A DNA stretch of 64,000 nucleotides. Origin: Heterobilharzia americana. Taxonomy: Eukaryota > Platyhelminthes > Trematoda > Strigeidida > Schistosomatidae. Below, piece by piece: positions 1 through 10,379 of this stretch. The stretch lies in assembly GCA_944470555.2 (NCBI GenBank), contig OX104127.1:154147776-154211775 (forward strand), read 5' to 3'. The first letter of the stretch is position 1. Every line of letters begins with the position of its first letter. Position numbers and translations under genes: made by a program. The notes beneath the pieces were generated by a model that did no database searches, was not told the DNA's origin, and saw only the letters and a list, made by a program, of their open reading frames with translations.

Positions 1-220
1 TCATTCTATTTGTTACATTTATTTGGTTCGATAAATGGAAATGTATGAGGGGATGTATGTAGCTCAGCAACCAACAGTTTATTACACCAGGGTGTGAATC
101 ATAGCTGTTATATGGGGACTTATATTTTAACTTCGCTGTCCGAAATTTGGTAGGTAGGGTGGCAAGCCCATTACCAGTTGTTTGCATGCTGAATAGTAAG
201 CTAATGGACTTCAACTGCGG
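1..220. other. Left-edge flank, no gene seen
   Basis: AT-rich sequence left of the first LINE. I see no kinase exon, tRNA or repeat family here. If the kinase gene continues upstream, as it must, this is intron. Confidence 0.4.
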
Positions 221-242
221 TATATATATTTTATTATTATTA

Positions 243-1157
243 TTAGTCCCTTGGGTTCCTAGTGGAACATAGGGCTTCAGTAGCACGCCTCCAGTGACCT
301 CTGTTCTCTGAGATCTTTTGAACCTGGTCCCACGACAGCCCAGAAGCTCTCATTTCCTGCTCGCACGACCTCCTCCATGTCACCCTCGGACGTCCAACTC
401 GTCGCTTCCCATGGGGATTCCACTCGAGGGCCTGACGCGTGATGTCCTCCGTCGGCCTTCTCAGTGCATGGCCAATCCATCTCCACTTCTTCCTGCATAT
501 TTGTTGCGTGATAGGTTCTTGGTTGGTTCGTTCCCAGAGTTCCTTGTTGCTTATTTTTTCTGGCCATCTGATCTTCAGCAGCGAGCGTAAGCAGTTGTTG
601 ATGAATGTCTGTAGTTTATTGGAAATACCTTTCGTGACGCGCCAAGTCTCTGAGCCATACAAGAGCACTGACTTGACGTTGGTGTTGAAAATCCGTATCT
701 TGTTCCGCATGCTGAGTGCAGAAGATCTCCACACTGGTTTCAGGCTAATGAATGCCTGTCTTGCTTTTCCGATTCTGACTTTGACGTCCTCGTCCGTCCC
801 GCCTGTAGTTGAAACAGTGCTTCCTAGATAAGTGAAGGAGGTTACTTCCTTTAAGTTTCTCCCGTTGACAGTGATTGGAGTTTGTTGTTGTTGTTGTTGA
901 TGGTGGTGGTGCGGTATCTTCATCACTTCTGTCTTCTCTATATTCACCTGAAGTCCCGTCTTCGCTGCCTCTTCTATCAACTTGTTAGTTTTTGCCTGCA
1001 GATCTTCAAGTTTATGTGACATTAGGCATAAGTCATCGGCGAAATCCAAGTCTTCTAGGTTCTTTTCCGTCGTCCAGTGTATCCCCCTCTTCTCGCTGCC
1101 TACTGTTTGCTGCATGATCCAGTCCACATCAAGAATATCATGGGGGATAGTAGGCAA
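243..1157 (-). pseudogene. RTE-A polyprotein, back half of reverse transcriptase (frameshifted part)
   Basis: This frame continues the protein of 1100-3379. It opens with several out-of-frame residues, then reads DWIMQQTVG and reaches LDFADDLCLM, which is RT motif C with the FADD active site. QVNIEKTEVMKI follows (motif D region). Then comes TYLGSTVSTTGGTDEDV and a long conserved 3' domain with VLLYGSETW, KKWRWIGHALRRP and [15 protein letters not shown], which many animal RTE elements share. It ends near NPRD, about 12 bases before the AAT tail. Tracts of His and Gln codons near the middle come from CAN-type triplet slippage. It has no start of its own and would not be translated alone; the first Met is incidental. 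Confidence 0.86.
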
Positions 1158-3379
1158 CCTTGTTTCACTCCTGTCTTCACTTCAAAGGCATCACTGAGCT
1201 TCCCATTGTGGATTACTTGGCATGTAGCATCTTCATATAGTTGTTGAATGAGGCGGATAAAGGTTTGCGGTACTCCGTAGTATTGAAGCAGTTTCCAAAT
1301 TACTTCTCGGTCGACGCTGTCAAAGGCCTTCTCAAAGTCGATGAAGTTGAGGTGGAGAGCTGATTGCCATTCTATGCTCTGTTCTATGATGATACGAAGC
1401 GTTGCAATTTGGTCTGCACATGATTTGTACTTCCTGAAGCCTGCCTGTTCCGGTCGCAGTTTTGAATCCAGTGCATTTTTAAGCCTCTCCAGGATGATGC
1501 GGCTTAATATTTTACTTGGGGTGGACAGGAGAGTGATTCCGCGCCAGTTCTTGCAAGCACTGAGGTCTCCCTTCTTCGGCAGTTTGACAAGGTAACCCTT
1601 CTTCCAATCGTCAGGTACCTTCTCTTCCTTCCACACCTTCTGCAATAGTGGTGTGAGCATGGCCGCTGTTGTCTCTGCATCTGTTTTCAGTGCTTCTGGC
1701 GGTATTCCATCTGGTCCTGCTGCTTTCCCGCATTTCAGTAGCTTTATGGCGTTCAGGACTTCCATTTTCGTTGGGGGATTAATGTTCACTTGTAGTTCAG
1801 CGGCTGCAGGTGGTATTTCTGGACGAAGTGCAGGTGGTGGTCGATTCAAGAGCTTCTTGAAGTGGTCGGCCCATCGTTTCCTCTGTTTCTCTTCTTTTGT
1901 AATTAAATTTCCTTCTTCATCTTTTATTGGTTTCATCTGTGTTGGTCTCTTCCCTGATAGCAACCTGGTTATTTGATACAATGTCGTCAGGTCTCTCTTA
2001 CCTGCAGCCTGTTCTGCTTCACTTGCCAGTGTTTCGTAGAAGTGTCTTTTGTCTTTGCGTGCACTCTTCTTCACTTCTTTGTCCAGTGTTTTATACATTG
2101 TGCTCAGTTCCTCTTGTCGTTGAGCATCCTTGCACTGGTTTATCTTCTGCTTCACCATCCTCCTCTCCTCTATCAGCTTCCAGGTATCCGTCGAGATCCA
2201 TTCCTTGTCTTCTTTCTTCTTCCTTCCTAATACTGTTGTGCAGGTTTCTTTCCACATAGCTTTCAAAGACTTCCAGTGTTCTTCCACACAGGTTTCTTCA
2301 GGGATGTTCCTCGATGTCTCCCATTTTGTCTTGATGGCTGCTTTGAAGATCTCCTTTGTAGTTTCATCCTTCAGTTTCCGAGTGTTGTACTTGGGTTGAG
2401 GTCTATCACCAGCTTCCTTGAAGGCTTTTAACTTGATTTGGAAGGTTCCTTGCACTAGACATGAGTGGTCTGAACCTACATCTGCTCCTCTTCTTGACCT
2501 TGTGTTAAGTAGACTGCGTCTCCATTTTCTTGAGATTGAGATAAAGTCGATTTGATTTTTAGTGTGTCCATCTGGTGAAATCCATGTCGCTTTGTGGATA
2601 TCTTTGTGCCTGAACACACTGCCTCCAATCACCAAATCGTTGAATGCGCAGAATTCTGCAAACAATTCTCCATTCTCATTCATTTCACCTAGTGCCTCTC
2701 GACCCATGGTTAGTTCTCTTCCCGTGTTGTCCCCTCCCAGTTTGGCATTCATGTCGCCCATCAGAATTTTGATATCGCCAACTGACGTCTTGTCCAGTGT
2801 TGATTGAAGTTGTCTGTAGAAATCCTCCTTTTTCTCTTGCTCTGCATTATTTGTAGGTGCATAACATTGTATGATTGTGACCTTTCTTCCTTTTGAGTTG
2901 AATCTTGCTGTCATGATCCTGGAGGAGATTGGTTCCCACTGCATGAGAGCCTTCGATGCTCTTGAGGACATCATGATAGCCACTCCCTCAGTGTGCTCGT
3001 GGTTGGCGTCTGGGTGACCGGAGTAGATTATTGATTCTCCAGTTGACAGTTTGGAGAGTCCACTCCCATTCCATCTGCTTTCGCAAATCCCAAGCACTTC
3101 GATGTTATACCTTCTCATCTCCTTTGCAATCTGGGCTGCCTTACTGGGTTCAAACATCGTGCGGACATTCCATGTCCCCACGTTTACTTTCGCTTTCATC
3201 GAGAGAAGACACATCGGCCAATTGGCTTCCCGAAGGCTTTCACCAACTGGCGTCATTTCGCCTCTCCGATTCCAGCGGGGAATAAGTTTGTTTTCATTTT
3301 TTATATTTTGTTTGTGCTTTGAAGTTTCTTTAGCGGTTAGATTTGTTTTACGGGGTAGGGTTGCTAGCCCTATGCCCAA
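1100..3379 (-). CDS. RTE-A polyprotein, endonuclease and front half of reverse transcriptase
   Basis: A 759-residue frame. The exonuclease-endonuclease-phosphatase domain takes about the first 320 residues. Its hallmarks are GTWNVRTM (metal-binding Asn region), ESRW (catalytic Glu), MGDMNAK (Asp/Asn pair) and GSDHSCL (the terminal SDH). It nicks the target DNA. The reverse transcriptase follows after a basic, Lys-rich linker: KAAGPDGIP (finger region), FIDFEKAFDSV (motif A with its catalytic Asp) and GVKQGCLLSP (motif B). The frame then runs into a wrong-frame tail and stops at 1100, before the FADD motif. That motif lies in the next frame (243-1157), so a small deletion (one base, modulo three) near 1130 broke the gene. 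The start is the first Met after a short leader; an ATG further in is possible. Family-level call is secure; activity is unlikely because of the break. Confidence 0.88.
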   Translation of the reverse strand: MGIGLATLPRKTNLTAKETSKHKQNIKNENKLIPRWNRRGEMTPVGESLREANWPMCLLSMKAKVNVGTWNVRTMFEPSKAAQIAKEMRRYNIEVLGICESRWNGSGLSKLSTGESIIYSGHPDANHEHTEGVAIMMSSRASKALMQWEPISSRIMTARFNSKGRKVTIIQCYAPTNNAEQEKKEDFYRQLQSTLDKTSVGDIKILMGDMNAKLGGDNTGRELTMGREALGEMNENGELFAEFCAFNDLVIGGSVFRHKDIHKATWISPDGHTKNQIDFISISRKWRRSLLNTRSRRGADVGSDHSCLVQGTFQIKLKAFKEAGDRPQPKYNTRKLKDETTKEIFKAAIKTKWETSRNIPEETCVEEHWKSLKAMWKETCTTVLGRKKKEDKEWISTDTWKLIEERRMVKQKINQCKDAQRQEELSTMYKTLDKEVKKSARKDKRHFYETLASEAEQAAGKRDLTTLYQITRLLSGKRPTQMKPIKDEEGNLITKEEKQRKRWADHFKKLLNRPPPALRPEIPPAAAELQVNINPPTKMEVLNAIKLLKCGKAAGPDGIPPEALKTDAETTAAMLTPLLQKVWKEEKVPDDWKKGYLVKLPKKGDLSACKNWRGITLLSTPSKILSRIILERLKNALDSKLRPEQAGFRKYKSCADQIATLRIIIEQSIEWQSALHLNFIDFEKAFDSVDREVIWKLLQYYGVPQTFIRLIQQLYEDATCQVIHNGKLSDAFEVKTGVKQGCLLSPMIFLMWTGSCSKQ

Positions 3380-3442
3380 CCTTCCCTGTATACCCGGGCT
3401 TAGGACCGGCTAGTAACTAGTAAACTAGTTAACCAGGCGAGG

Positions 3443-3443
<1 letters not shown>

Positions 3444-3529
<86 letters not shown>
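3444..3529. repeat. AT dinucleotide microsatellite
   Basis: About 43 AT units directly against the 5' end of the LINE and 50 bases before the kinase exon. A shorter TATATATATT stretch at 221-230 on the other side of the LINE suggests the element split one AT tract. Confidence 0.95.
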
Positions 3530-3531
<2 letters not shown>

Positions 3532-3579
3532 TATGCATTTAAATTCATACGAACATGTATTTATTTTGGATTCATGTAG

Positions 3580-3731
3580 TCGATGTTTGGTCAGTTGCGT
3601 GTATCATGGCTGAACTCCGAAATCGTGTACCTTTATTCAAAGGTGGTAATCATATTCATCAAATCCAATTAATTCTTAATTTATTGGGGAAGCCAGACGA
3701 AGAGTTTATGCTAAAAATCAATAGCCCTGAA
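3580..3731 (+). CDS. p38: p38-type MAP kinase, internal exon (kinase subdomains IX-X)
   Basis: The exon follows a TTCATGTAG acceptor and ends in GAA before a GTAAGT donor. Two leading bases finish a split Val codon, and 50 codons follow. The reading contains [12 protein letters not shown], the subdomain IX helix of MAP kinases, then [19 protein letters not shown] and [14 protein letters not shown]. The stretch with [13 protein letters not shown] matches the p38 branch (human p38 has HIDQLKLILRLVG) better than ERK or JNK. The kinase phosphorylates Ser/Thr-Pro substrates in stress signalling, in cytoplasm and nucleus. The activation loop and earlier exons must lie outside the window, to the left. 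The Cys-for-Gly change in WSVACI relative to the common WSVGCI is a mild variant. The matching downstream exon is at 35956. Confidence 0.9.
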
Positions 3732-5559
3732 GTAAGTAATTTGCATTTTTATCTGATTTTGTTGTTCGATATCATTTTTCCTGATTTCTTCAGTAGTAGA
3801 ATTTGTATGCTTGTAAGACAATACTGTACTCAGTTGGTGGATAATTTAAGTACAATACCAGTCATCTTTCTTGCATATTTAGGCATACTAGCGACTGGTA
3901 TTTGAACGAAATTTAAACCTCTTGTGGCGTCGTAAAGTAGGTTGGAAATGTAAGTCCCTTGCATAACTTGTAACTACACAGATTTGTAACTATTGCCAAC
4001 ACTAAGTTCATCACTATTTCTCGTTACACAATCATTCAACTTTATCACATAGATGACCTTAGAAAATGTTACTAGAGCAATCAGTCAGCCATAAAGACTG
4101 TTAGTAAACAAAATTTATTGCCAAGCTTGAAACTGCACAAAATGAAGGGTGGTGAGTCGATTTCATCAATACTAGCACGAGTTACCAAAGATTTACATTA
4201 CCGTGTCGAGTTAGATGTTTAAATAGAACAGAAGAACGATAATATGTTCAAAATTTATGGCAAAATAATGCTAAAATGTATCTGCTTTATTGTGATTTAT
4301 TTCTAAGCAGAACACCAATAATCTGAAACCATTGACTTACACAATTTCAAAGGTCTCAGTAAATAAATCTACACTTTCCCATGTGACTTAAGCCATTAGG
4401 CGAACACTGGTAAATCCTAGTTAGTTTTTAGGGAGACTACAATCGATCTACTTTACTGTCAACTAACATTTTACTTTTGGGGAAGTAATGGTTAAGTAAA
4501 ATTTAAGTCAAACATGCTTTTTAATTTCCCAAACCGAAGTTAGGTAAATGAGTTTGTGGCTCTAACCTAGTGGTTGAAACTGAGAACCTGAGGTGCTGAG
4601 CTGTAACCAACCATCGATACTAGTGATTCGCAATCTTTGTATAGTGTTTACTATCTAAACAACATTTTAAATAAAGGCAACTAGAGCCGTTGCACCTATG
4701 TGCGAGTTTCTACGTTGATTTTGCCAACCAGTCAATTTACTGTTTATGTGTTACTGATTCTTTGATTTTACAAAAAGCGAGCAATGCTTTGAATTCATAT
4801 GTGACCACATGTTTGTAACATTTCTCTGTCTTCCAGTGTTACGAGACACGTATCATTGCTATTTAAGACAGCACAGATGGATAACTGTTCAGTATATTCA
4901 TCTTTTAATAGACATCGGGATATCTTACGGGCGTTATAGGATGGATTGACAGTTCCTAAACTAGAAAGTATCTATGCTACTAGGTAGCTGTGTCTAATAT
5001 ACCCTCTCAGTTGTTAACTGAAATCGAAGGTCAACCACTGGTTCAAGCGTACCCTCGAAACACTATTTTGTATTCAACAGATACAAACTACCTACTATAA
5101 AAGCATATATTTTCACTTACCGCATCTACCATTTGGAGCACCTCTGGATAGAGAAGACATGCTTATAAACGTGCCAGTCAGCAGAATTACTTTTATGTAT
5201 GGCTATTGCTTCTGCAAATCTCAGCATACTTCCTTGAGTGTTTCAGTATAAAACTTTTAACAAAGTGTTCATCAGAAAACTTGAGCAGGAGGCTTGAACG
5301 CATTAGTTGTCATCAGATTTCAAAGACAACTGCTTTTATGTTCCTAAAGTCGCATGAATATAGACTAACCACTTGTCATAACTTTAATTATTCAGTTGAT
5401 ACTCAATTCAAAAGTTAAGGCTACTTTTAAGGAGGGATCTGTTTGACATTTATTGGAACTGGGCAGTATTACTCATTCTAAAGAATTTTGTTGCTATCTT
5501 CAGTCTTCTGTAAAAACAGCTTTAAAGAACCTAAGTGACTTTGAGAAATAGGTAAGAAA
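3732..5559 (+). other. Kinase intron, start of the 32-kb gap
   Basis: Intron sequence after the GTAAGT donor. Apart from an RTE-B 3'-UTR fragment at 4660-4740 I see no exon or element here. A 70-codon open frame at 5206-5418 has no recognisable motif and is not called. Confidence 0.6.
4660..4740 (+). repeat. RTE-B 3'-UTR fragment
   Basis: The segment with TGTGCGAGTTTCTACGTTG matches the conserved 3'-UTR block seen at 26640, 27290 and 32975 (a GTGTGGCAACTT box followed by GAGGTTCTAC). No coding part is present, so it is a solo, heavily 5'-truncated remnant. Confidence 0.5.
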
Positions 5560-7475
5560 AGTTCAGTGGGTCTCATCAGCTTCTGAATTAATGGATGCAC
5601 GTGAACACAGCCCTACAGGCTCCAAGCACAATGAAGAGTGGAAGCTACCCCAATTTAAACTGACAAGAGGTTTACGCAATCACAAAAAGCAGTGATAGGT
5701 GCCAAAGGCTAATGAGATGGAAACAGCTGCGGTGACAGATAATATTGGACGGTTATTTAAACTAAATAAGGAAATTGTTGCGGACACTGAATAAAAAAAG
5801 AAATTGAAGTTCATTTAGCAACCTTGTGCGCACTCATGCAGTAAGCATTGAACCACACCTACTGTGTGGATCCTAATGATACTACCTGGCTCCTCAGACC
5901 TTGTTAGGTGGAGCTGGGTTCAGACTCTTGACTCATCGGTTGGAAGTCAACTGCCTAAACCAATGACCTACAGCTCCACTGGTGCAAAAACGTCAATAAT
6001 CACTTAGACGTTAGGAGAAAGTTATGAGTCAACGATTCACTTGCAAAGTAGATGACTGGAACGATGGGCGTAACACTTTGAAGAGCAGTCTAACTGACCT
6101 GTAGCTATTCTTCTGTTTCTTACTGTCCATTCTGATCTTGAGTGGGACAATGGGATAGGACCTCCAACTCTTGATGAAGCTAACGAGGCTTTAAGTAATC
6201 TGAAATGAGGAAGAATAGCGAACCAAAACGGGTACCACCAGAGGTATTTGAAGATGGTATTCGAGGATTAGCGTTCAGGATAACTGAAGTGTTAGCGTAT
6301 GTAAATCAGATAAGATCCTCTCTGACTAGTTCCAATCACTGACTGTCCCATTTTACCACAGAGCAATCAATCTGACGAACAAAGTGTCTGAAATCCTGGG
6401 TTCCGCAATCGCTATCGAAGCTGGATAATAACGAAGCCTCAAAAACCAGACAGGTTTTACATCTGGTTGTTGATGTATCGACCATATAATCACTATCTAC
6501 CACAGATACTCTGAGTCCCGACACTAGCTGTATTTCTTGAATTGTAGGTGACAGTTGATTCTGTCGGTCGAGAGGTCGTATGTTAGTGTTTCTTACTTGA
6601 AAAGGGTACCAGGTAGCTACGTTACCGTGTTGGAGAGTTTTTATTCGAACATCCGTCGGCCTGTGGCGAGTTATCACGTGAGTTGCGCACGTCGAGTGAT
6701 ATGCATTAAGGATGTCCACTGTCTCATTTTTTATTTGATTTCGTCATCGAAACATAAAGCTCAACAACCTAAGCCCTCTATGGCACCGCCGTAATATACA
6801 ATCGCCTTTTAAGAGGTGACTGTTTTACTCAGTAGTTTTATATGGCTGTGAAACATGTCGATTAAAGGTGATAGGCTTGTGGTGGCTCCAGGTGAGTGAC
6901 TATTGTTACCTCTGTATTATAGGACGTGTATCATGGTTTCGCCGATTCAGTAATGTAGAAGTCAGGCGTAGAGTTTTGGGCAGAAGAGGAAAGTCAGTTG
7001 ACAAGGTTTTGTGAACCTGCATTGATTGAGGTGGCTGACACTTGTGTTACGCATGCCTAGTCGCTGTTTATCTCGTCTCATAGTCCTAGCTAGTGTGTAT
7101 GGGCTGAAAGATGTAAAAGGGGGTCAGTTCAAAACATATTTTCCGACATCTTTTGACTGCATAGAAAATGTTGATTTTAAGGTTGGGCTTACTTGTGACA
7201 ACCAGTAGTTAGAGACTTTAGGTGATGTGGCTCAGAATTGGTCATTTGTACAGCTGTATCCATACATTATCTTCATGGTAATCGTCATGCCTAATTCCAT
7301 GATTGTTTCCTTCCTTTTTATTCTCTTTTGACAACTTTCTGTCACTTTTAGATACTTTCTTTCTTGTTTCGTTGTCTTTCATCTGTATACCTTCTATCTT
7401 GATTTAGTTGTATGCAGTATGGCAACTTGAACCGTTACGCAGCAATTCCAGGTTCCATTTTGATTCTGACTGATT
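5560..7475 (+). pseudogene. Decayed RTE-B LINE copy
   Basis: A reverse transcriptase of the RTE-B group spread over all three + frames. Recognisable pieces in order: a linker with VPKAKEMETAA (near 5700), GPPTLDEANEALSNLK (near 6165, RT finger), NKVSEILGSAI (near 6380), a broken motif A/B region with GELSRELRTSS-like sequence near 6665, VLYGCETCRL (near 6840), RRRVLGRRGKSVDKVL (near 6975) and LETLGDVAQNWS (near 7215). The same landmarks occur in order in the copies at 10380 and 23057. Many stops and frameshifts make it non-functional. A SINE (5816-5985) sits inside it. The 3' end is near a GTATGGCAACTTG box at 7420-7435. Boundaries are approximate. Confidence 0.75.
5816..5985 (-). mobile_element. 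tRNA-like SINE, family 2, inside RTE-B copy
   Basis: On the minus strand the unit begins GGAGCTGTAGGTCATTGG, has a B-box-like AGTCTGAACCCAGCTCC segment, and ends CTGCATGAGTGCGCACAAGG. The unit at 31228 on the + strand has the same order of blocks (GGAGCTGTGGC, GTGTTCGAACC, CTGCATGGACGTGCACAAGG). Two separate copies with matching ends support a dispersed SINE-like family. No clear target-site duplication was seen. Confidence 0.6.
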
Positions 7476-8573
7476 CCCTCAAAATATAAAAACTTTTGAG
7501 GGTCTTTCCTGTTAGCAAGCTTTTATCCTGTCTTCATTTCAAGTAATACAGTTAAAAAAACATGCTTTTGAGTAAACGTGTTCTAGGTTTTGGTTAGGGT
7601 TGAAAATTCGATTATCATGCCTTCAGTTTTGCTTTCTGTCTCAGGTATGTTGCGTAAAGGCTCCAGTTATACGTGTGAAAAAGTAAAAGTTAGAATTTTG
7701 AAATCCTTTGTTAATTAGTCTTATTTTCCTGTGAATATCGCAAGAAGATCCAACCTCTTCCTTTTAAGTCGATGCAGTCAACAATAAGGGGATTCAGCGA
7801 TAACTGTGCTCAGTTGTGACACTTCAATTAATACACTTTAGTCAGTTTAGCTAGTCTTTCTGTACTGTCTTACTGAAACATTTGTAAAGTTAACGCTTCA
7901 TGCCCTATCTTTATATACTTCAGGCTTATTTTAGTCTCAAGCGTTGATGTGAATGTTCCATTAGGATTCAGGCTGACTGTTAGGCGATTGGAAGGTAACT
8001 GGTGGTTGGCTGAGTATCCTCACAAAACCATTCGCTTTTGGTTCCATTTACTTCCTTTTTTCATTCCATTTTCTTCAAAATGTATACACATATAAGTACT
8101 AACAAATACCAACATTATCTGTTGTGTTCTTGGCTAATATAATTTTCTACCTGTTCGAAGCCAATTTTCTTTGGCTGTTGTTCATGTGAGTAATGAGATC
8201 AAATTATTTGGGACCTACTTGTCTTTACCAAGATATTTCCAGATACCTAAATGTCTTAATCTTTGTTCTGATCAATTAGTGAATATTTATCCAGTCAGTG
8301 TATCGCAAGCCACCAACTTCAATCAGCGGATAAAATAAGATGTATGTCTTCTTTTCTGATCGACTAACTGCAGGACGATGGGAATTGAAAGTGCTGTATT
8401 TACTGTAAAGCAAATATATTGTTGATTTCGTTTCTGAATGTGTAGTTTATGTACAAACTTTGATAGTTATTGTTCAGAGCACTTCACTTTGTGAGCCTGA
8501 CAAATGAGGATAGTATACAAAATAATGAAAGCATAGTGTCACCCTAAGGTAACCTAATGAACATAGTATTAGT
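7476..8573 (+). other. Intronic spacer, nothing recognised
   Basis: AT-rich, stop-rich in all frames. No exon, RNA gene or repeat family recognised. Confidence 0.5.
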
Positions 8574-8698
8574 TGTATTTTACTTGTGTAATCCCGGTGT
8601 AGTATATTAGAACAAATAACAGAATAAAGAAGTACAAAATATTTATTTTGTTAATTGTTCTGAAATACTACACCAGGATTACACAAGTACAATACACA
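8574..8698. repeat. Hairpin-forming inverted repeat (foldback)
   Basis: Left arm 8574-8615 and right arm 8655-8698 are reverse complements with a few mismatches and one-base gaps. Both read TGTATT, ACTTGTGTAATCC, GGTGTAGTAT, AGAACAA from the outside in. The loop is 39 bases and AT-rich. Outer ends are TGT...ACA. It has no coding content. It could be a foldback or MITE-type element, or a chance product of local inverted duplication. Confidence 0.8.
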
Positions 8699-10084
8699 TA
8701 CGATGAATTATGCTAAATCGATGCCCGACTTTTCCAAACCATCCAGTCCATTGTTGGTCAGGCTACGTTCAAACTATTGAATATCATTTCAACTTGATTG
8801 TAAAGACTGATCTTCTTTGACTACACCAACTTCCACTTCTACCGTATACTTTGTGAAGCATAGAATGTAAAAATTAAAGTTTTATCTCAAAATAACACCA
8901 AGTTTTCTTTACAGTCCAATAAAGCTTCACTGTGGTAGTTTTAAGTTTTCATATGCTCTCACATTAACACTTTAAATTTTCACAGAACAATTATGAAATC
9001 AATGTGCATAGTTGAATTATTTAAACCTTTAATGCATGTGACTTTTAAAATCAGTAGGTGTCGAGTTTATAGTGTCTCTCTCAACATCACATCTTTCTAG
9101 TTTCCTACTTTTTTCTAAATTCTGAATATGATTATTTCGATGAGTCTCATATTGTTAGTTATTGTATTCATATGAAATAGTAGTCTGTGTCTAAAGCTTA
9201 GATTATTATTTTAAGGTGGTTCATACTTTTGAAATATCAAACTTTCTATCATAAGGAACATGAAAGATAGCGGTAGTATACTTGTTGGTTCAACTTCTTT
9301 CCTATTTTTTTTTGTCCATCTCAATGTAGATATAATAGCTGACTAAAATGATATCTTTTCTGTTAATTAATACTATTATGTGAATACTGAGAGTGTTTTC
9401 TCTCTTATCCAAATTATTTATAATAATGACGGATTCATGGTATCACCATGTACACGTGATTTTCATGTTGCTAGAATAATAAAAGAGGAGGTAGTGGCTG
9501 CTTAATACACTTTCTAAGGATGCTCTTTGTTTTAAGACTGAAAATACCTAGTGTTCAATCAAGCGATTAGATCTCTATGGCATGTTGTACACTGTAGTCA
9601 CACAGCTTCCGTTCTATCTTGCTCTCTTTCTCTGAATCTATTTTGCTACTCCTTGTCAGTTGATGTCTAAAACTTGGAGTTTAGTGACTTTAAGTATACT
9701 GCCTCCCTCTTCTATCATTTTCGTAACTTGCAGAGTATGTAACATCCTCAGTTTCCAATGCATCACTATTTCGGAGTTGCAGTTATTCACTTAACAACTG
9801 GAATCACCTATAGACCGGAGTTATTGGTAAAGGAACATAATATTTTTATTTTAAACAAGAACTGTCATGGTTCTTGTGTGTTGAAAAGATAAAGCCGTTA
9901 CTGTATTTAGTGTGAAATGGAGATCTACAGGTTGCATTCACCATTTCAAAAACCGCATGAATTTTTGATTTTCTCAACTATGTCCCGCCTTTTTCGTTTC
10001 TTTTAATGAAAATATCCAAAATAGCCATAGTTTAGCAGACTGATATTATCAATACTGGGTGATAATTAAAGGAGAAATTAAAAC
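8699..10084 (+). other. Intronic spacer, nothing recognised
   Basis: No open frame with a known motif and no repeat family recognised. A long, AT-rich, stop-rich stretch. Confidence 0.5.
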
Positions 10085-10330
10085 TTGGATCACAGGGGAT
10101 TCGAACCAGCGGTATTTGAGTTGCCAACTTGGAGGCCGCATTGATAATAACCGTGACTGTGCCTTGCACTGTAAGGTTTGATTGGACGGATCGTGATGTA
10201 GTTTATTCGATTGATAGATGTAATCTTAACTCTGTGATTAGGTTTGCTTATCTCAATTAACCAACTAGCTATACTGACTAGCACAATTGTCCCTTGAGGT
10301 CCTATAATGCCAGGAAAGTCTTTTGAATAC
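10085..10330 (-). repeat. Dispersed repeat with tRNA-like B box
   Basis: On the minus strand, GGACCTCAAGGGAC near 10290 leads into a stretch that matches 27018-27125 on the + strand, both in bases and in the encoded VGPQG/IGPQG segment. Further along it has GGTTCGAATCCCC (near 10105), a near-consensus pol III B box, close to a TGATCC end. I see no convincing A box or cloverleaf, so this is not called a tRNA gene. A tRNA-derived SINE or a fused repeat fits best. Confidence 0.4.
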
Positions 10331-10379
10331 AAGTGAGATTAAAGGCATCATCATTATCAACATAGGGCCAGGCATTACT

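Larger units (their letters stand above)
231..3443 (-). mobile_element. Near full-length RTE-type LINE (RTE-A copy 1)
   Basis: A minus-strand non-LTR retrotransposon of about 3.2 kb. On its coding strand it starts with a short 5' leader, then encodes an apurinic-like endonuclease and a reverse transcriptase, and ends after the stop with a short 3' UTR and a run of AAT triplets (231-246 on the + strand). Short tandem-repeat tails instead of poly(A), one EN+RT open frame and about 3 kb length are typical of the RTE clade. It is flanked on both sides by TATATATA sequence (221-230 and from 3444), so it appears to have landed in an AT microsatellite. That also hides the exact target-site duplication. 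Coding content is intact except for one frameshift near 1130. Base composition is visibly richer in G+C than the flanks. Comparable copies lie at 12012, 13875, 21930 and 50450. Confidence 0.9.

Noticed and set aside
243..831. Plus-strand open frames rich in Leu/Ser/Pro across the LINEs (also at 1653-2400, 14096-14605)
   Set aside because: They are antisense to clear EN/RT domains, and their composition follows from that.
6336..6719. A 127-codon minus-strand open frame
   Set aside because: It is the antisense of the decayed RTE-B reverse transcriptase, whose + strand landmarks continue through it.
10085..10180. tRNA gene on the minus strand (GGTTCGAATCC B box)
   Set aside because: No A box at the right distance and no cloverleaf could be drawn; the surrounding block is a dispersed repeat.
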